A stretch of DNA of 64,000 nt from Bog-532 sp963775825. Its GTDB lineage: Bacteria > Actinomycetota > Actinomycetes > Streptosporangiales > Streptosporangiaceae. A program made the position numbers and the translations under genes. Each line of letters begins with the position of its first letter. The first letter of the stretch is position 1. The stretch covers positions 1 to 64,000 of the forward strand of contig CAVZKY010000067.1 in the NCBI GenBank assembly GCA_963775825.1. Direction: 5' to 3'. Positions 41,362 through 49,758 of this stretch are shown in pieces. The notes under the pieces were generated by a model. It saw only the letters and a list, made by a program, of their open reading frames with translations, searched no databases and had not been told where the DNA came from.

Positions 41362-43124
41362 ATGCCGGATGAGCGACCGCGCGAGCTGGAAGGCGACGGC
41401 ACCGAAGCGAACAGCGCGACGCGTGTCGGCCCCAAGGGCTGGCCGTCCGGCCCGCTGCCCATCCCCCGCCCTCGCTCCCGCCCCGCCGCCCCAGCGGGCG
41501 AGCGCCCCCCGTCGGCCGGGCGCCCCCGGGCCCGCCGCTTCCTGGCGCCGTGGCTGATCGCCGCCCTCGTCTTCGCCGTCTACTTGACGATCTCGCTGTT
41601 CCGCTATCTGCAGCTCGATCCGCTGTCGTGGGACCTGGGCATCTTCACCGATGCGGTCAAGCAGTACGCGCATCTGCGGGCGCCGGTCGCCGACGTCCGG
41701 GGCGCGGGCTTCAACCTGCTCGGCGATCACTTCTCCCCGATCATCGCGCTGATCGCGCCGTTCTTCCTGATCGCGCCGTCCCCGATCACGCTGCTGGTGG
41801 TCCAGGCCCTGCTGACCGCGGTGTCGGTGCTGCCGGTGAGCTGGGCCGCGGCGGACAAGCTGGGCCGCCGCGCGGGCGCGGCCATCGGCGCCGCCTACGG
41901 CTTCTCCTGGGGCCTGCAGCAGATGATCAACTTCGACTTCCACGAGATCGCGTTCGCGGTACCCCTGCTCGCGTTCTCACTGTCGGCGCTGATCCGCGGG
42001 CGCACCCGGGCGGCGGTGGCCTGGGCGCTGCCGCTGGTCTTCGTCAAGGAGGACCAGGGCTTCACGGTCGCCGCGATCGGCATCCTGATGATCATCATCA
42101 CCCGCTGGCAGGCCGCCCCCGGCCGGGCCACGGCCGGCCCGGACGGCAGCAGGAGTGACGGCCAGGCCAGGGCCAGCGCGCGCACCGCGATCATCGGCGG
42201 CCAGTTGCTCATCCTGTGGGGCATTGCCTGGTCCGTGCTGGCCATCACAATGATCATTCCGCACTTCAACGCCGCGCATCAGTATCAGTACTGGAGCGCC
42301 GGCGGCGGACTGAGCCCCGGCGGCCACCTGTCCGCCGCCGGCATCGTGCACCAGTTCTTCACGTCGTGGCCCATCAAGCTGCAGACCACGCTGCTCCTGC
42401 TGCTGCCGACGGTGCTCATCGCGCTGTGGTCCCCGCTTGCCCTGGCCGCGCTGCCCTCGATCGTGCTGCGGTTCCTCGGTACCAGCCCCAACTTCTGGGG
42501 CACCCAGTGGCACTACAACGCCACCGTCATGCCGATCCTTTTCCTCGCCGCGGTCGACGCGATCGCGCGCATCCGCGCGCGCCGGTCCCGTCCGGCAGTA
42601 ACAGCAGCAACCGCGGAAACAGCGGAAAACAGCGGAAAACAGCGGAAACAGCGGAAACAGCGGAAACAGCGGAAACGGAGACGGGGGTGGCCGCGGGCCA
42701 GCGGGGTAGCCGGTACGCGGCGGTGCTGACCGAGATCGACCGGCACGGCGCGGCCGCCATGCTGGCTGTCGCGGCCGCGCTGACCTTCCAGTTCCCGGTC
42801 GGCAGCCTGCTGACCCCGGCGACCTACCGGATCAGCCCGCACGTGGCCGACGCCAACGCGGCGATGGCCAAGGTGCCGGACGGCGCAACGGTGACCACCA
42901 CGCTGGACCTGCTGGCCCCGCTGGCCGCCCGCACCAACACCTTCTGGATCGGCAACAGCGGCAACCCGGCCACCGAGTACATCGTCTTCGACGGAACCGA
43001 CAGCGGGTACTCGCCCGAGCCGGCCAACGTGCCCGCCTTCGTGGCCAGCCAGCATCCCGGGATCACCTACGACGTGATTTACGACACCGGCGGCGTCTAC
43101 GCCTTCCGCCGGTCCGGGCCGTAA
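41362..43124 (+). pseudogene. DUF2079 membrane protein, frameshifted in a microsatellite
   Basis: From ATG 41362 the protein has a proline-rich tail, then many membrane helices (FLAPWLIAALVFAVYLTISL, SPIIALIAPFFLIAPSPITL) with the DUF2079 segment FDFHEIAFAVPLLAFSLSAL and FVKEDQGFTVAAIGILMIII. At 42613-42680 a 9-bp repeat encoding A-E-T is copied seven times. Two units have an extra A, which throws the frame off and ends the protein at 42729. With all units at 9 bp, the frame continues through GVAAGQRGSRYAAVLTEIDR to FRRSGP at 43124. DUF2079 proteins resemble membrane glycosyltransferases (GT-C-like). Confidence 0.7.
42613..42680 (+). repeat. Microsatellite of 9/10-bp units inside the DUF2079 gene
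   Basis: The unit GCGGAAACA occurs seven times in a row, the second and third copies with an additional A (GCGGAAAACA). The two 10-bp units together shift the reading frame by two. Slippage here would switch the downstream 150 codons in or out of frame. Confidence 0.8.
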
Positions 43125-43144
43125 CGGAAGCTAAGAATGGCAGA

Positions 43145-43156
43145 TACTGGCCAGTA
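43145..43156. promoter_or_regulatory. Palindrome upstream of the acyl-CoA operon
   Basis: TACTGGCCAGTA is a perfect 12-bp palindrome 80 bp before the short-chain reductase start. A TetR- or FadR-like regulator could bind here; no cognate regulator is adjacent. Confidence 0.4.
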
Positions 43157-43235
43157 AGCAACCAAGCGAGCGAGGAACGGCCCGGACCGGCCGCACACAG
43201 CCGGCGGTTCCCGGCCCGACGAAAGGTACGCACAT

Positions 43236-43997
43236 ATGTCACAGGAGACACAGCGGGTTGCCATCGTGACCGGGGCCGCCCGGGGGATCGGGGCCGGGGT
43301 CGCGATCCGCCTGGCCGCCGACGGGATGGCCGTCGCCGTGCTGGACCTGGATGAGGGCAACTGCGCCGAGACGGTCAAGGAGATCCGGGGGGACGGCGGC
43401 ACGGCGCTGGCCGTGGGCGCCGACGTGAGCCAGACCGACCAGGTGGAGGCGGCCGTGGGCCGGGTTGCCAGTGAGCTGGGCGCGCCGTCCGTGCTGGTCA
43501 ACAACGCGGGCCTGCTGCGCGACAACCTGCTGTTCAAGATGTCCGACAGCGACTGGGACACCGTGCTGGACGTTCACCTCAAGGGCAGCTTCCTGATGGC
43601 CCGCGCGACCCAGAAGTACATGGTCGAGCAGCACTACGGCCGGATCGTCAACACCTCGTCCAGCTCGGCACTCGGCAACCGCGGGCAGGCCAACTACTCG
43701 GCGGCCAAAGCGGGTCTGCAGGGCTTCACCAAGACGCTGGCCATTGAGCTGGGCCCGTTCGGCATCACGGCCAACGCCGTCGCCCCGGGCTTCATCGCCA
43801 CCGACATGACGGCGGCGACCGCGGCGCGGGTGAAGGTGCCGTTCGAGGACTTCATCAAGGCGGCCGCCGAGCGCAACCCGGTCCGCCGCGTGGGTTACCC
43901 CGAGGACGTCGCGCACACCGTTTCGTTCCTGGTCAGTGAGGGTGCCGGGTATGTATCCGGCCAGGTCATCTACGTGGCCGGCGGCCCACTGTGCTGA
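43236..43997 (+). CDS. fabG: Short-chain dehydrogenase, 3-oxoacyl reductase type
   Basis: This 253-residue SDR protein has the cofactor motif TGAARGIG (residues 12-19), the acidic residue after strand 2 (VLDLDE), the NNAG motif, a serine-rich catalytic strand VNTSSSSALGN and the Tyr-x3-Lys pair in ANYSAAKAG. The C-terminal AGYVSGQVIYVAGGP is standard. It reduces 3-oxoacyl thioesters or oxidises the hydroxy forms with NADP(H) or NAD(H). It overlaps the next gene, so it belongs to an operon with two acyl-CoA dehydrogenases and may act in a degradative pathway rather than in fatty-acid synthesis. Confidence 0.8.
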   Translation: MSQETQRVAIVTGAARGIGAGVAIRLAADGMAVAVLDLDEGNCAETVKEIRGDGGTALAVGADVSQTDQVEAAVGRVASELGAPSVLVNNAGLLRDNLLFKMSDSDWDTVLDVHLKGSFLMARATQKYMVEQHYGRIVNTSSSSALGNRGQANYSAAKAGLQGFTKTLAIELGPFGITANAVAPGFIATDMTAATAARVKVPFEDFIKAAAERNPVRRVGYPEDVAHTVSFLVSEGAGYVSGQVIYVAGGPLC

Positions 43998-45190
43998 CTG
44001 GATCTCAGCTCACCGCGGCCGATATCCGGGACCGGGTACGGGAGTTCCTGGCCGCCACCGACCCGGTTTCCATCCCCCGGCTGGACTTCCTCCGCGCCCG
44101 GTTCGACGCCGGGCTGGCCTGGGTGCACTACCCGCCCGGGCTCGGCGGGCTGGGCGCGCCGCGGGCCCTCCAGGCCATCGCGGACAGCGAGTTCGCGGCG
44201 GCCGGCGCCCCCGACAACTCCCCGGCCAAGAACGTCATCGGGCTGGGCATGGCGGCCCCGACCATCCTGGCGTTCGGTAACGACGCTCAGCGGGGGCGCT
44301 GGCTGCGGCCGCTGTGGACGGGGGAGGACATCTGGTGCCAGCTGTTCAGCGAACCCGGCGCCGGAAGTGACCTCGCCTCCCTGGCCACCCGCGCGGTCCG
44401 CGACCCGGGCGGCGACTGGATCGTCTCCGGCCAGAAGGTGTGGACCTCGCTGGCGCACCAAGCGCATTGGGCCATCCTGGTCGCTCGGACCGACCCTGAC
44501 GTACCGAAGCACCAGGGCCTGAGCTACTTCGCCTGCGACATGGCCGCGCCCGGGGTCGACGTGCGGCCGCTGCGCCAGCTGACCGGCGAGGCCGAGTTCA
44601 ACGAGGTCTTCCTGACCGACGTGCGCATCCCGGACGCGGACAGGATCGGCGCGGTCGGCGAGGGCTGGAAGGTGGCCACCGGCACGCTGATGAACGAGCG
44701 GGTCGCGATCGGCGGGACCTCGATGCCGCGCGAGGGCGGGATGATCGGCGGCGCCGCCCGCGCCTGGCGGGAGCACCCGGAGCAGCGGACGCCGGGCCTG
44801 CACGACCGGATGCTGCGGCTGTGGGCCGAGGCGGAGATCGCCCGGCTGGGCGGGCTCCGGCTGCGCCAGCAGCTCGCCGCGGGCCAGCCCGGGCCGGAAG
44901 GCTCCGCAGCCAAGATCGTCTTCGCCCGTCTCAACCAGGAGATCTCCGGCTTCGAGGTGGAGCTGGCCGGCGCGGATGGGCTGCGCTACGACGACTACAC
45001 GATGCGCCGTCCGGAGCACGGCGACTTCTACGGCCGCGGCCCTGGCTACCGCTACCTGCGGGCCAAGGGCAACTCGATCGAGGGCGGGACCTCGGAGATC
45101 CTGCGCAACATCGTCGCCGAACGCGTGCTCGGGCTGCCCCCGGAGCAGCGGGTGGACAAGGACGTCCCATGGAAGGATTTGCCGCGATGA
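43991..45190 (+). CDS. Acyl-CoA dehydrogenase family protein 1
   Basis: GTG 43991 overlaps the end of the reductase gene. The 399-residue flavoprotein has the FAD/substrate motif WCQLFSEPGAGSDLASL, the second strand motif VWTSLAHQAHWAILVARTD and the C-terminal GNSIEGGTSEILRNIVAERV. The usual catalytic glutamate region near residue 240-260 is not obvious, so the mechanism may differ from short-chain enzymes. Together with the next gene it resembles the paired acyl-CoA dehydrogenases that form heteromeric enzymes for CoA esters of steroids or branched compounds in actinomycetes; this link is inferred. Confidence 0.82.
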   Translation: MLTGSQLTAADIRDRVREFLAATDPVSIPRLDFLRARFDAGLAWVHYPPGLGGLGAPRALQAIADSEFAAAGAPDNSPAKNVIGLGMAAPTILAFGNDAQRGRWLRPLWTGEDIWCQLFSEPGAGSDLASLATRAVRDPGGDWIVSGQKVWTSLAHQAHWAILVARTDPDVPKHQGLSYFACDMAAPGVDVRPLRQLTGEAEFNEVFLTDVRIPDADRIGAVGEGWKVATGTLMNERVAIGGTSMPREGGMIGGAARAWREHPEQRTPGLHDRMLRLWAEAEIARLGGLRLRQQLAAGQPGPEGSAAKIVFARLNQEISGFEVELAGADGLRYDDYTMRRPEHGDFYGRGPGYRYLRAKGNSIEGGTSEILRNIVAERVLGLPPEQRVDKDVPWKDLPR

Positions 45191-46407
45191 GCATCTCCGC
45201 TTCCGCTGAGGCCTCGGGCCAAAGTGGCCCGCGGGCCCCCGATCTGCTCTATAGCGAAACTGAACAGGACCTGCGGGAAAGTCTGCGCGCCCTGCTGAAG
45301 TCCCGCTGTCGGCCGGAAGGCGTGCTCGGGCGGATCGGGACCCTCGCTGGCTGCGGGTCCGGGGACGACGGCGAGCCCGGTAATCCGGAGCCCTACGACA
45401 CCGGGCTGTGGCACCAGATCGCCGCGGACATGGGCTGCGCCGGGCTGCTCGTGCCGGAGAAGCAGAGCGGCGCCGGGGCCTCCTTCCGCGAGGCGGCGAC
45501 CGTCGCCGAGGAACTGGGCCAGGCCGTGGCACCCGTGCCGTACATCGGCAGCGCCATCGTCGCGACGACTGCGCTGCTGTCCGCCGGTGACGACGCGGTG
45601 CTCCGCGAGCTGGCCCCGGGTGACGTCACGGCCGCGCTCGCCGTCGGCTTCGAGGCCGTCCCCGGCGCGGCGTTCCCGCTCACCGCCCGGGTGTCCGGGC
45701 CGAAGCCCGCCGATGGCCGCGGTGGCGTCACCCGGCTGCGCGGCCGCATCCGGGGCGTGGCGGACGCGCTGGCCGCTGACATGCTGATCGTCCCGGCCGA
45801 CGCCGTCCCGCATGGCCTGTATGTGGTCGGCGCGGCCGACGAAGGTGTGCGGCGCACCCCGGTGCTCTCGCTGGACATGACCCGCCAGCTGTGCGATATC
45901 GAGTTCCACGACGCCCCGGCCCGCCCGCTGGCCTCCGGTGCGGAAGCCGACCGTGCCTTCCAGGCGGCGCTCACCGCCGGGGCGGCCGCGCTCGCCTCCG
46001 AGCAACTCGGTGTGGCGGAAATGTGCCTGCAGATGACGGTCGCGTACGTCAAGGAACGGCGCCAGTTCGCCCGCCCGGTCGGCTCGTTCCAGGCGCTCAA
46101 GCACCGTCTCGCCGACCTGTGGGTCGCGCTGACCCAGGCCCGGGCTGCGGCCCGGTACGCCGCCGCCTGCCTGGCCGACCGGGACAGCGATGCGCCGCTC
46201 GCCGTCGCGCTGGCCAAGTCCTACTGCGGCGACCTGGCGGTCCGGGCGGCGGAGGAGTGCGTGCAGATGCACGGCGGGATCGGGTTCACCTGGGAGCACC
46301 CAGCCCACCTGTACCTCAAGCGGGCCAAGGCCGACTCGGTGGCCTTCGGCACGTCGGACGCGCACCGGGCGTCCCTGGCCCGGCTGGCCGACCTGCCCGG
46401 CGCTTAG
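45187..46407 (+). CDS. Acyl-CoA dehydrogenase family protein 2
   Basis: The start overlaps the previous stop (ATGA). This 406-residue protein is more diverged: the middle beta domain lacks the classic SEPGAGSD motif. The C-terminal helical domain keeps ERRQFARPVGSFQALKHRLA and AEECVQMHGGIGFTWEHPAH, typical of FadE-type subunits. It probably pairs with the previous protein as a heteromer in which only one subunit has the full active site. The operon ends here. Confidence 0.8.
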   Translation: MSISASAEASGQSGPRAPDLLYSETEQDLRESLRALLKSRCRPEGVLGRIGTLAGCGSGDDGEPGNPEPYDTGLWHQIAADMGCAGLLVPEKQSGAGASFREAATVAEELGQAVAPVPYIGSAIVATTALLSAGDDAVLRELAPGDVTAALAVGFEAVPGAAFPLTARVSGPKPADGRGGVTRLRGRIRGVADALAADMLIVPADAVPHGLYVVGAADEGVRRTPVLSLDMTRQLCDIEFHDAPARPLASGAEADRAFQAALTAGAAALASEQLGVAEMCLQMTVAYVKERRQFARPVGSFQALKHRLADLWVALTQARAAARYAAACLADRDSDAPLAVALAKSYCGDLAVRAAEECVQMHGGIGFTWEHPAHLYLKRAKADSVAFGTSDAHRASLARLADLPGA

Positions 46408-46494
46408 GGCCGATGACACCCGCGGATTTCAGCCCGCAAGGGGGTGAGAGCGGGCCACCGGAAACCTGGACGTTGCTGGTTATAAGGCCCTACG

Positions 46495-46953
46495 ATGACG
46501 GGCACGGCTGAGCGGCCAGCCGCGTACTGGAGTGGGTTCGCAGGTTTGCGGCTGGCTCGCGCGCCGGTACCCGTCCCCGGGGTCGGCGCCGCGAGCCCCG
46601 AAAGGGCTGGGGTGGACGAACTAACGATTTCCGTCACGTCGGGCCCGGCACACACCCTGGTCAGCCTGGCCGGAGAGTGCGACCTGCACACCGGCCGGCA
46701 GCTGCGGGACGCTCTGACGTCTGAGGTCTCCCGCGGCGCCCAGCGCCTGATCCTGGACCTGTCCGGGCTGGCGTTCATGGACTCCACCGGCATGCAGGTC
46801 CTGCTGGGCGCCCGGACGGTGCTCAGCGTCCGCGGCGGCACCCTCGTCCTGGTCTCGCCGCAGCCCGTGGTGGCCCGCATCCTGGAACTGACCGGCGCCG
46901 ACCAGCTCATTCCGGTATATGCCACCGTGAGCGAGGCCCAGACGACTGATTGA
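46495..46953 (+). CDS. STAS-domain anti-sigma factor antagonist
   Basis: This 152-residue protein has a 40-residue N-terminal extension and then a STAS domain: ELTISVTSGPAHTLVSLAGE, LILDLSGLAFMDSTGMQVLL with the phosphorylatable serine in MDSTG, and VARILELTGADQLIPVYAT. Such proteins bind a kinase/anti-sigma factor and free a sigma factor when unphosphorylated. No kinase gene is adjacent. A shorter start further in is possible, because the extension is not typical. A second STAS protein lies at 48636. Confidence 0.8.
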   Translation: MTGTAERPAAYWSGFAGLRLARAPVPVPGVGAASPERAGVDELTISVTSGPAHTLVSLAGECDLHTGRQLRDALTSEVSRGAQRLILDLSGLAFMDSTGMQVLLGARTVLSVRGGTLVLVSPQPVVARILELTGADQLIPVYATVSEAQTTD

Positions 46954-46991
46954 GCCCAGCGCGCTGAGCCAGCCCGACGGCTGCGGCGCTC

Positions 46992-47327
46992 TCAGCGGCC
47001 GCCCTTGCTCCAGGCGGCCGTGTCCTTGAGGCAGCCGGCGTAACGGGCGGCGGCGCTGGCCACCACCTGGTCCGATGGCAGGCCGGGGCAGTCCCCCTTG
47101 GTGGACCGGATGATGAGCACCAGCGAGCCCAGCATGCTGACCACGAGGGCGCCGACTACCAGCTTGCGCCACACGGTCCAGCCGGAGATGGCCTCCGTGG
47201 CCGGCTTGTCGTCCCGGGGCGCCATCCGGGCGAAGGCGGCGAACATCGACTTCAGCCGGGGATCAGCCGTCTGGAGAACCTGTTCGATCTGGTTGAGCAT
47301 CCGTTGCTGACGGGGGGGCAGACCCAT
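46992..47327 (-). CDS. DUF3040 membrane protein
   Basis: I choose ATG 47327 after GGAGAACAG; a longer frame upstream is low-complexity. The 111-residue protein begins MGLPPRQQRMLNQIEQVL and DPRLKSMFAAFARM, the DUF3040 N-terminus, followed by one membrane helix (LVVGALVVSMLGSLVLIIRS) and a short tail with two cysteines (GDCPGLPS, YAGCLKD). DUF3040 proteins are small actinobacterial membrane proteins without assigned function. It is convergent with the STAS gene. Confidence 0.75.
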   Translation of the reverse strand: MGLPPRQQRMLNQIEQVLQTADPRLKSMFAAFARMAPRDDKPATEAISGWTVWRKLVVGALVVSMLGSLVLIIRSTKGDCPGLPSDQVVASAAARYAGCLKDTAAWSKGGR

Positions 47328-47641
47328 CTCTGTTCTCCAGTGCACCAATGCCGTGAGAGGTCCTGCTTTGACGTTAGCCGGCTGGCCGCGCCGGCACCGG
47401 TCGGCCGGGGTGCGGCCAGGGCCAGGGCCCGGCTGGCCTCGCGGGCCGCGGTCAGCCCTCGGCGTGCATCTGGGCGGCGGGCTCGGCGCCTGAGCATCCC
47501 GCACCGACGCCTGAAGGCCGGCCGCGGTGTTTGCCCGGGCTGGAGCCCGGGCACATCGACCCTGCCGGAGCGGGCAATCCCGGTCATCTCCGGCGCACTG
47601 ACCTGAGCCAGCGCCACCGCGACCAGCCAGGGAACGGCACC

Positions 47642-48367
47642 ATGGATCCCGCCACCACGCTGCGCAAGCTGGGCAAGCTGCAGTACGCGGTCGCCCGGCT
47701 GCCGCTGTCGCTTCTGGACGACTGCGTCGTCCGCCACTGGCACGAAGATGCGGTCACGCGCGTCGGCTTCGAGCGTTACCTCGGCTCACTGGATCTGCTC
47801 GCCGGGCGGCTGCTGGCCGATGACGCGATCCGCCAGCGCGGTCGGCTGCTCTGGCACTCCGCCGGCTCAGACGTCTGGGCGCAGGCGACGGCCGACGAGG
47901 CGGTAACAGGCGAACCGGCCGCGGGGGCGTCTGCAAGCGGTCCGGCGGCGGAGGCGGGCCGGGATGGTCCGGCGGCGGAGGCTGGCCGGGACGGTCCGGC
48001 GGCGGAGGCTGGCCGGGACGGTCCCCCGGCGGGGCTGCTCGAAAGCGATCCCGGGGCGGAGTCGGCCGCAGACGCACCGCCGGGACCAACCGCGCTGTCT
48101 CCGGTCGTGGTCACCTTTACGCTCCCCGCCATCGTGCCGGCCGAGAGCGTGGCGCTGTGCGGGGATTTCAACGACTGGTCAACGGACGCCACCCTGCTGG
48201 AGCTCGGCAGTGACGGCTACTGGCGGGTCACCGTCGCTCTGCAGCCCGGCCGCAGCTACCGCTACCGGTACCTGATCAACGGTAGACGCTGGGAGAACGC
48301 CTGGGACGCCGACGGATATGTGCCTAACGCCTACGGTGGCACCGACTCCGTGGTCGTGGTCGAGTAA
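47642..48367 (+). CDS. Stand-alone glycogen-binding-like (CBM48/isoamylase-N) protein
   Basis: ATG 47642 gives 241 residues. The N-terminal 80 residues are helical (LRKLGKLQYAVARLPLSLLD, FERYLGSLDLLAGRLL). A spacer follows with three perfect nine-residue units GPAAEAGRD (27-bp DNA repeats, 47937-48017). The C-terminal 85 residues are an early-set/CBM48 domain, as in AMPK-beta and branching enzymes: VALCGDFNDWSTDATLLELG, then SYRYRYLINGRRWENAWDAD. No catalytic domain is present. It may bind glycogen or another alpha-glucan, or serve as a scaffold. The fold assignment is strong, the role is not. Confidence 0.75.
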   Translation: MDPATTLRKLGKLQYAVARLPLSLLDDCVVRHWHEDAVTRVGFERYLGSLDLLAGRLLADDAIRQRGRLLWHSAGSDVWAQATADEAVTGEPAAGASASGPAAEAGRDGPAAEAGRDGPAAEAGRDGPPAGLLESDPGAESAADAPPGPTALSPVVVTFTLPAIVPAESVALCGDFNDWSTDATLLELGSDGYWRVTVALQPGRSYRYRYLINGRRWENAWDADGYVPNAYGGTDSVVVVE

Positions 48368-48635
48368 ACCGCTTCTTCAACGGCCCGCAGACAGCTCAGT
48401 CATGGCTTCGCCGAGCCCGGTTAACGTGCTCCAGCTCCACAGGGGGAGTAGCGCTGCCGGCCGATGGTTGGTGCGGTCGGCGTGGTCCGGCGGTGAGGAG
48501 CCCTGCCAGCCAGCGTGCGTTGTTGCGGGTGCGCAGCGGGCCGTCGCGTGAGCCGAACCACTTCCTGGGGCATTCTCCCGGCGCGGGGATGGGGGATAGG
48601 CTGAGGTCCTGCTGAAACAGCCTGGGGGTGATCAG

Positions 48636-49643
48636 ATGTCCGGGCCTATTCCTAAGGCCTGGGGCTCCTATCCGGTTCGCTGGCTGAATGGGCATGCGAT
48701 CATCACGCTGCCGGAGCATATCGATCCCGGCACCATCGGCTCGATCCGCGAGCAGTTGCTGTCGATAATCAATCGCGACGTGCTCGTGCTCGTGGTGGAC
48801 ATGAGCGGGACCATCTCCTGCGATGACTCCGGAGCCGACGCCCTGGCCCGGGTCCGTCACCGGGCGCTGGCCAGCGGCACCGAATTGCGGCTCGTGGTCA
48901 GCAGCGAGATCGTCCGGCGCGTGCTGAGCGTCAGTGGCGTCGATCGCCTCATGCCGGTCTACCCGTCCGTGGAAGCGGCCCTGGCCGCCACCCTGCCCGC
49001 CCAGACCGACTTGGAGACGCGGGCGAATCGGGCCGCCCAGGCGCGGCAGGTCGTCGACGTCGGCGTCGAGGTTGCCCAGCTGGACCAGAACGGCGTGATC
49101 GTGTCGGTGAACGACGCATGGAATGCTTTCGCTCTGCTGAATGGCGGTGACCCCGCTCGCATGGGCGCGGGAGTGTCGTACCTGGATGTCTGTGCCGCTT
49201 CGGAGGGCGATCCGGTGACCGAGAAGGTTGCTGACAGCATCCGCCAGGCGCTGGCCAGCGATCTGCCCGGCCCGCTCACGATAGAAGTGCCCTGCCACAG
49301 CCCAGCCGAGGCGCGCTGGTACGACATGCTGATCTCGACCCGCTGCGATAACGGCGGACAGGCCATCGGCGCGACCGTGACGCTGTCGCTGGCCAGGTCG
49401 GAGAGCCGTGCCGTGCTCGCCGCCGGATGCCGGGAACTCGTCGTCGCCGTAACACACCGACTGTTCGGCGTCAGCCACTCTCTTCAGGCCGACGCGGCGA
49501 AGGCCGACGGCCCGCTGGTTGACCGGCTCAACTGGGCGATCAACGAACTGGACGCCATCATCTGGGACGCGCGTACGGCGGTCTTCCGGTCCGGGTCTTC
49601 AGCCGAACCGGCCGCCAGGCTGGCAGAACCACCACCCGGCTGA
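48636..49643 (+). CDS. STAS-PAS-like regulator with DHp-like tail
   Basis: This 335-residue protein has a STAS domain at residues 15-120 (HAIITLPEHIDPGTIGSIRE, LVVDMSGTISCDDSGADALA), then a PAS-like domain (VAQLDQNGVIVSVNDAWNAF, RWYDMLISTRCDNGGQAIGA). The C-terminal 65 residues, VVAVTHRLFGVSHSLQADAA to LNWAINELDAIIWDARTAVF, resemble the dimerisation region of DevS/NarL-type histidine kinases. No ATPase domain follows. It could be a sensory adaptor that pairs with a kinase or anti-sigma factor elsewhere. Its ribosome-binding site is GGGGGTGATC. Confidence 0.7.
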   Translation: MSGPIPKAWGSYPVRWLNGHAIITLPEHIDPGTIGSIREQLLSIINRDVLVLVVDMSGTISCDDSGADALARVRHRALASGTELRLVVSSEIVRRVLSVSGVDRLMPVYPSVEAALAATLPAQTDLETRANRAAQARQVVDVGVEVAQLDQNGVIVSVNDAWNAFALLNGGDPARMGAGVSYLDVCAASEGDPVTEKVADSIRQALASDLPGPLTIEVPCHSPAEARWYDMLISTRCDNGGQAIGATVTLSLARSESRAVLAAGCRELVVAVTHRLFGVSHSLQADAAKADGPLVDRLNWAINELDAIIWDARTAVFRSGSSAEPAARLAEPPPG

Positions 49644-49758
49644 GCGTGCCGTTGCTCGCAGCGGCCAGCCACCCGCACTGCAATCCTCATCCGGGATCCT
49701 CATCCGGCGCATACGCACAGCTAACATCTGCGTCATAGAAGACCTGGATGATGCCCGG

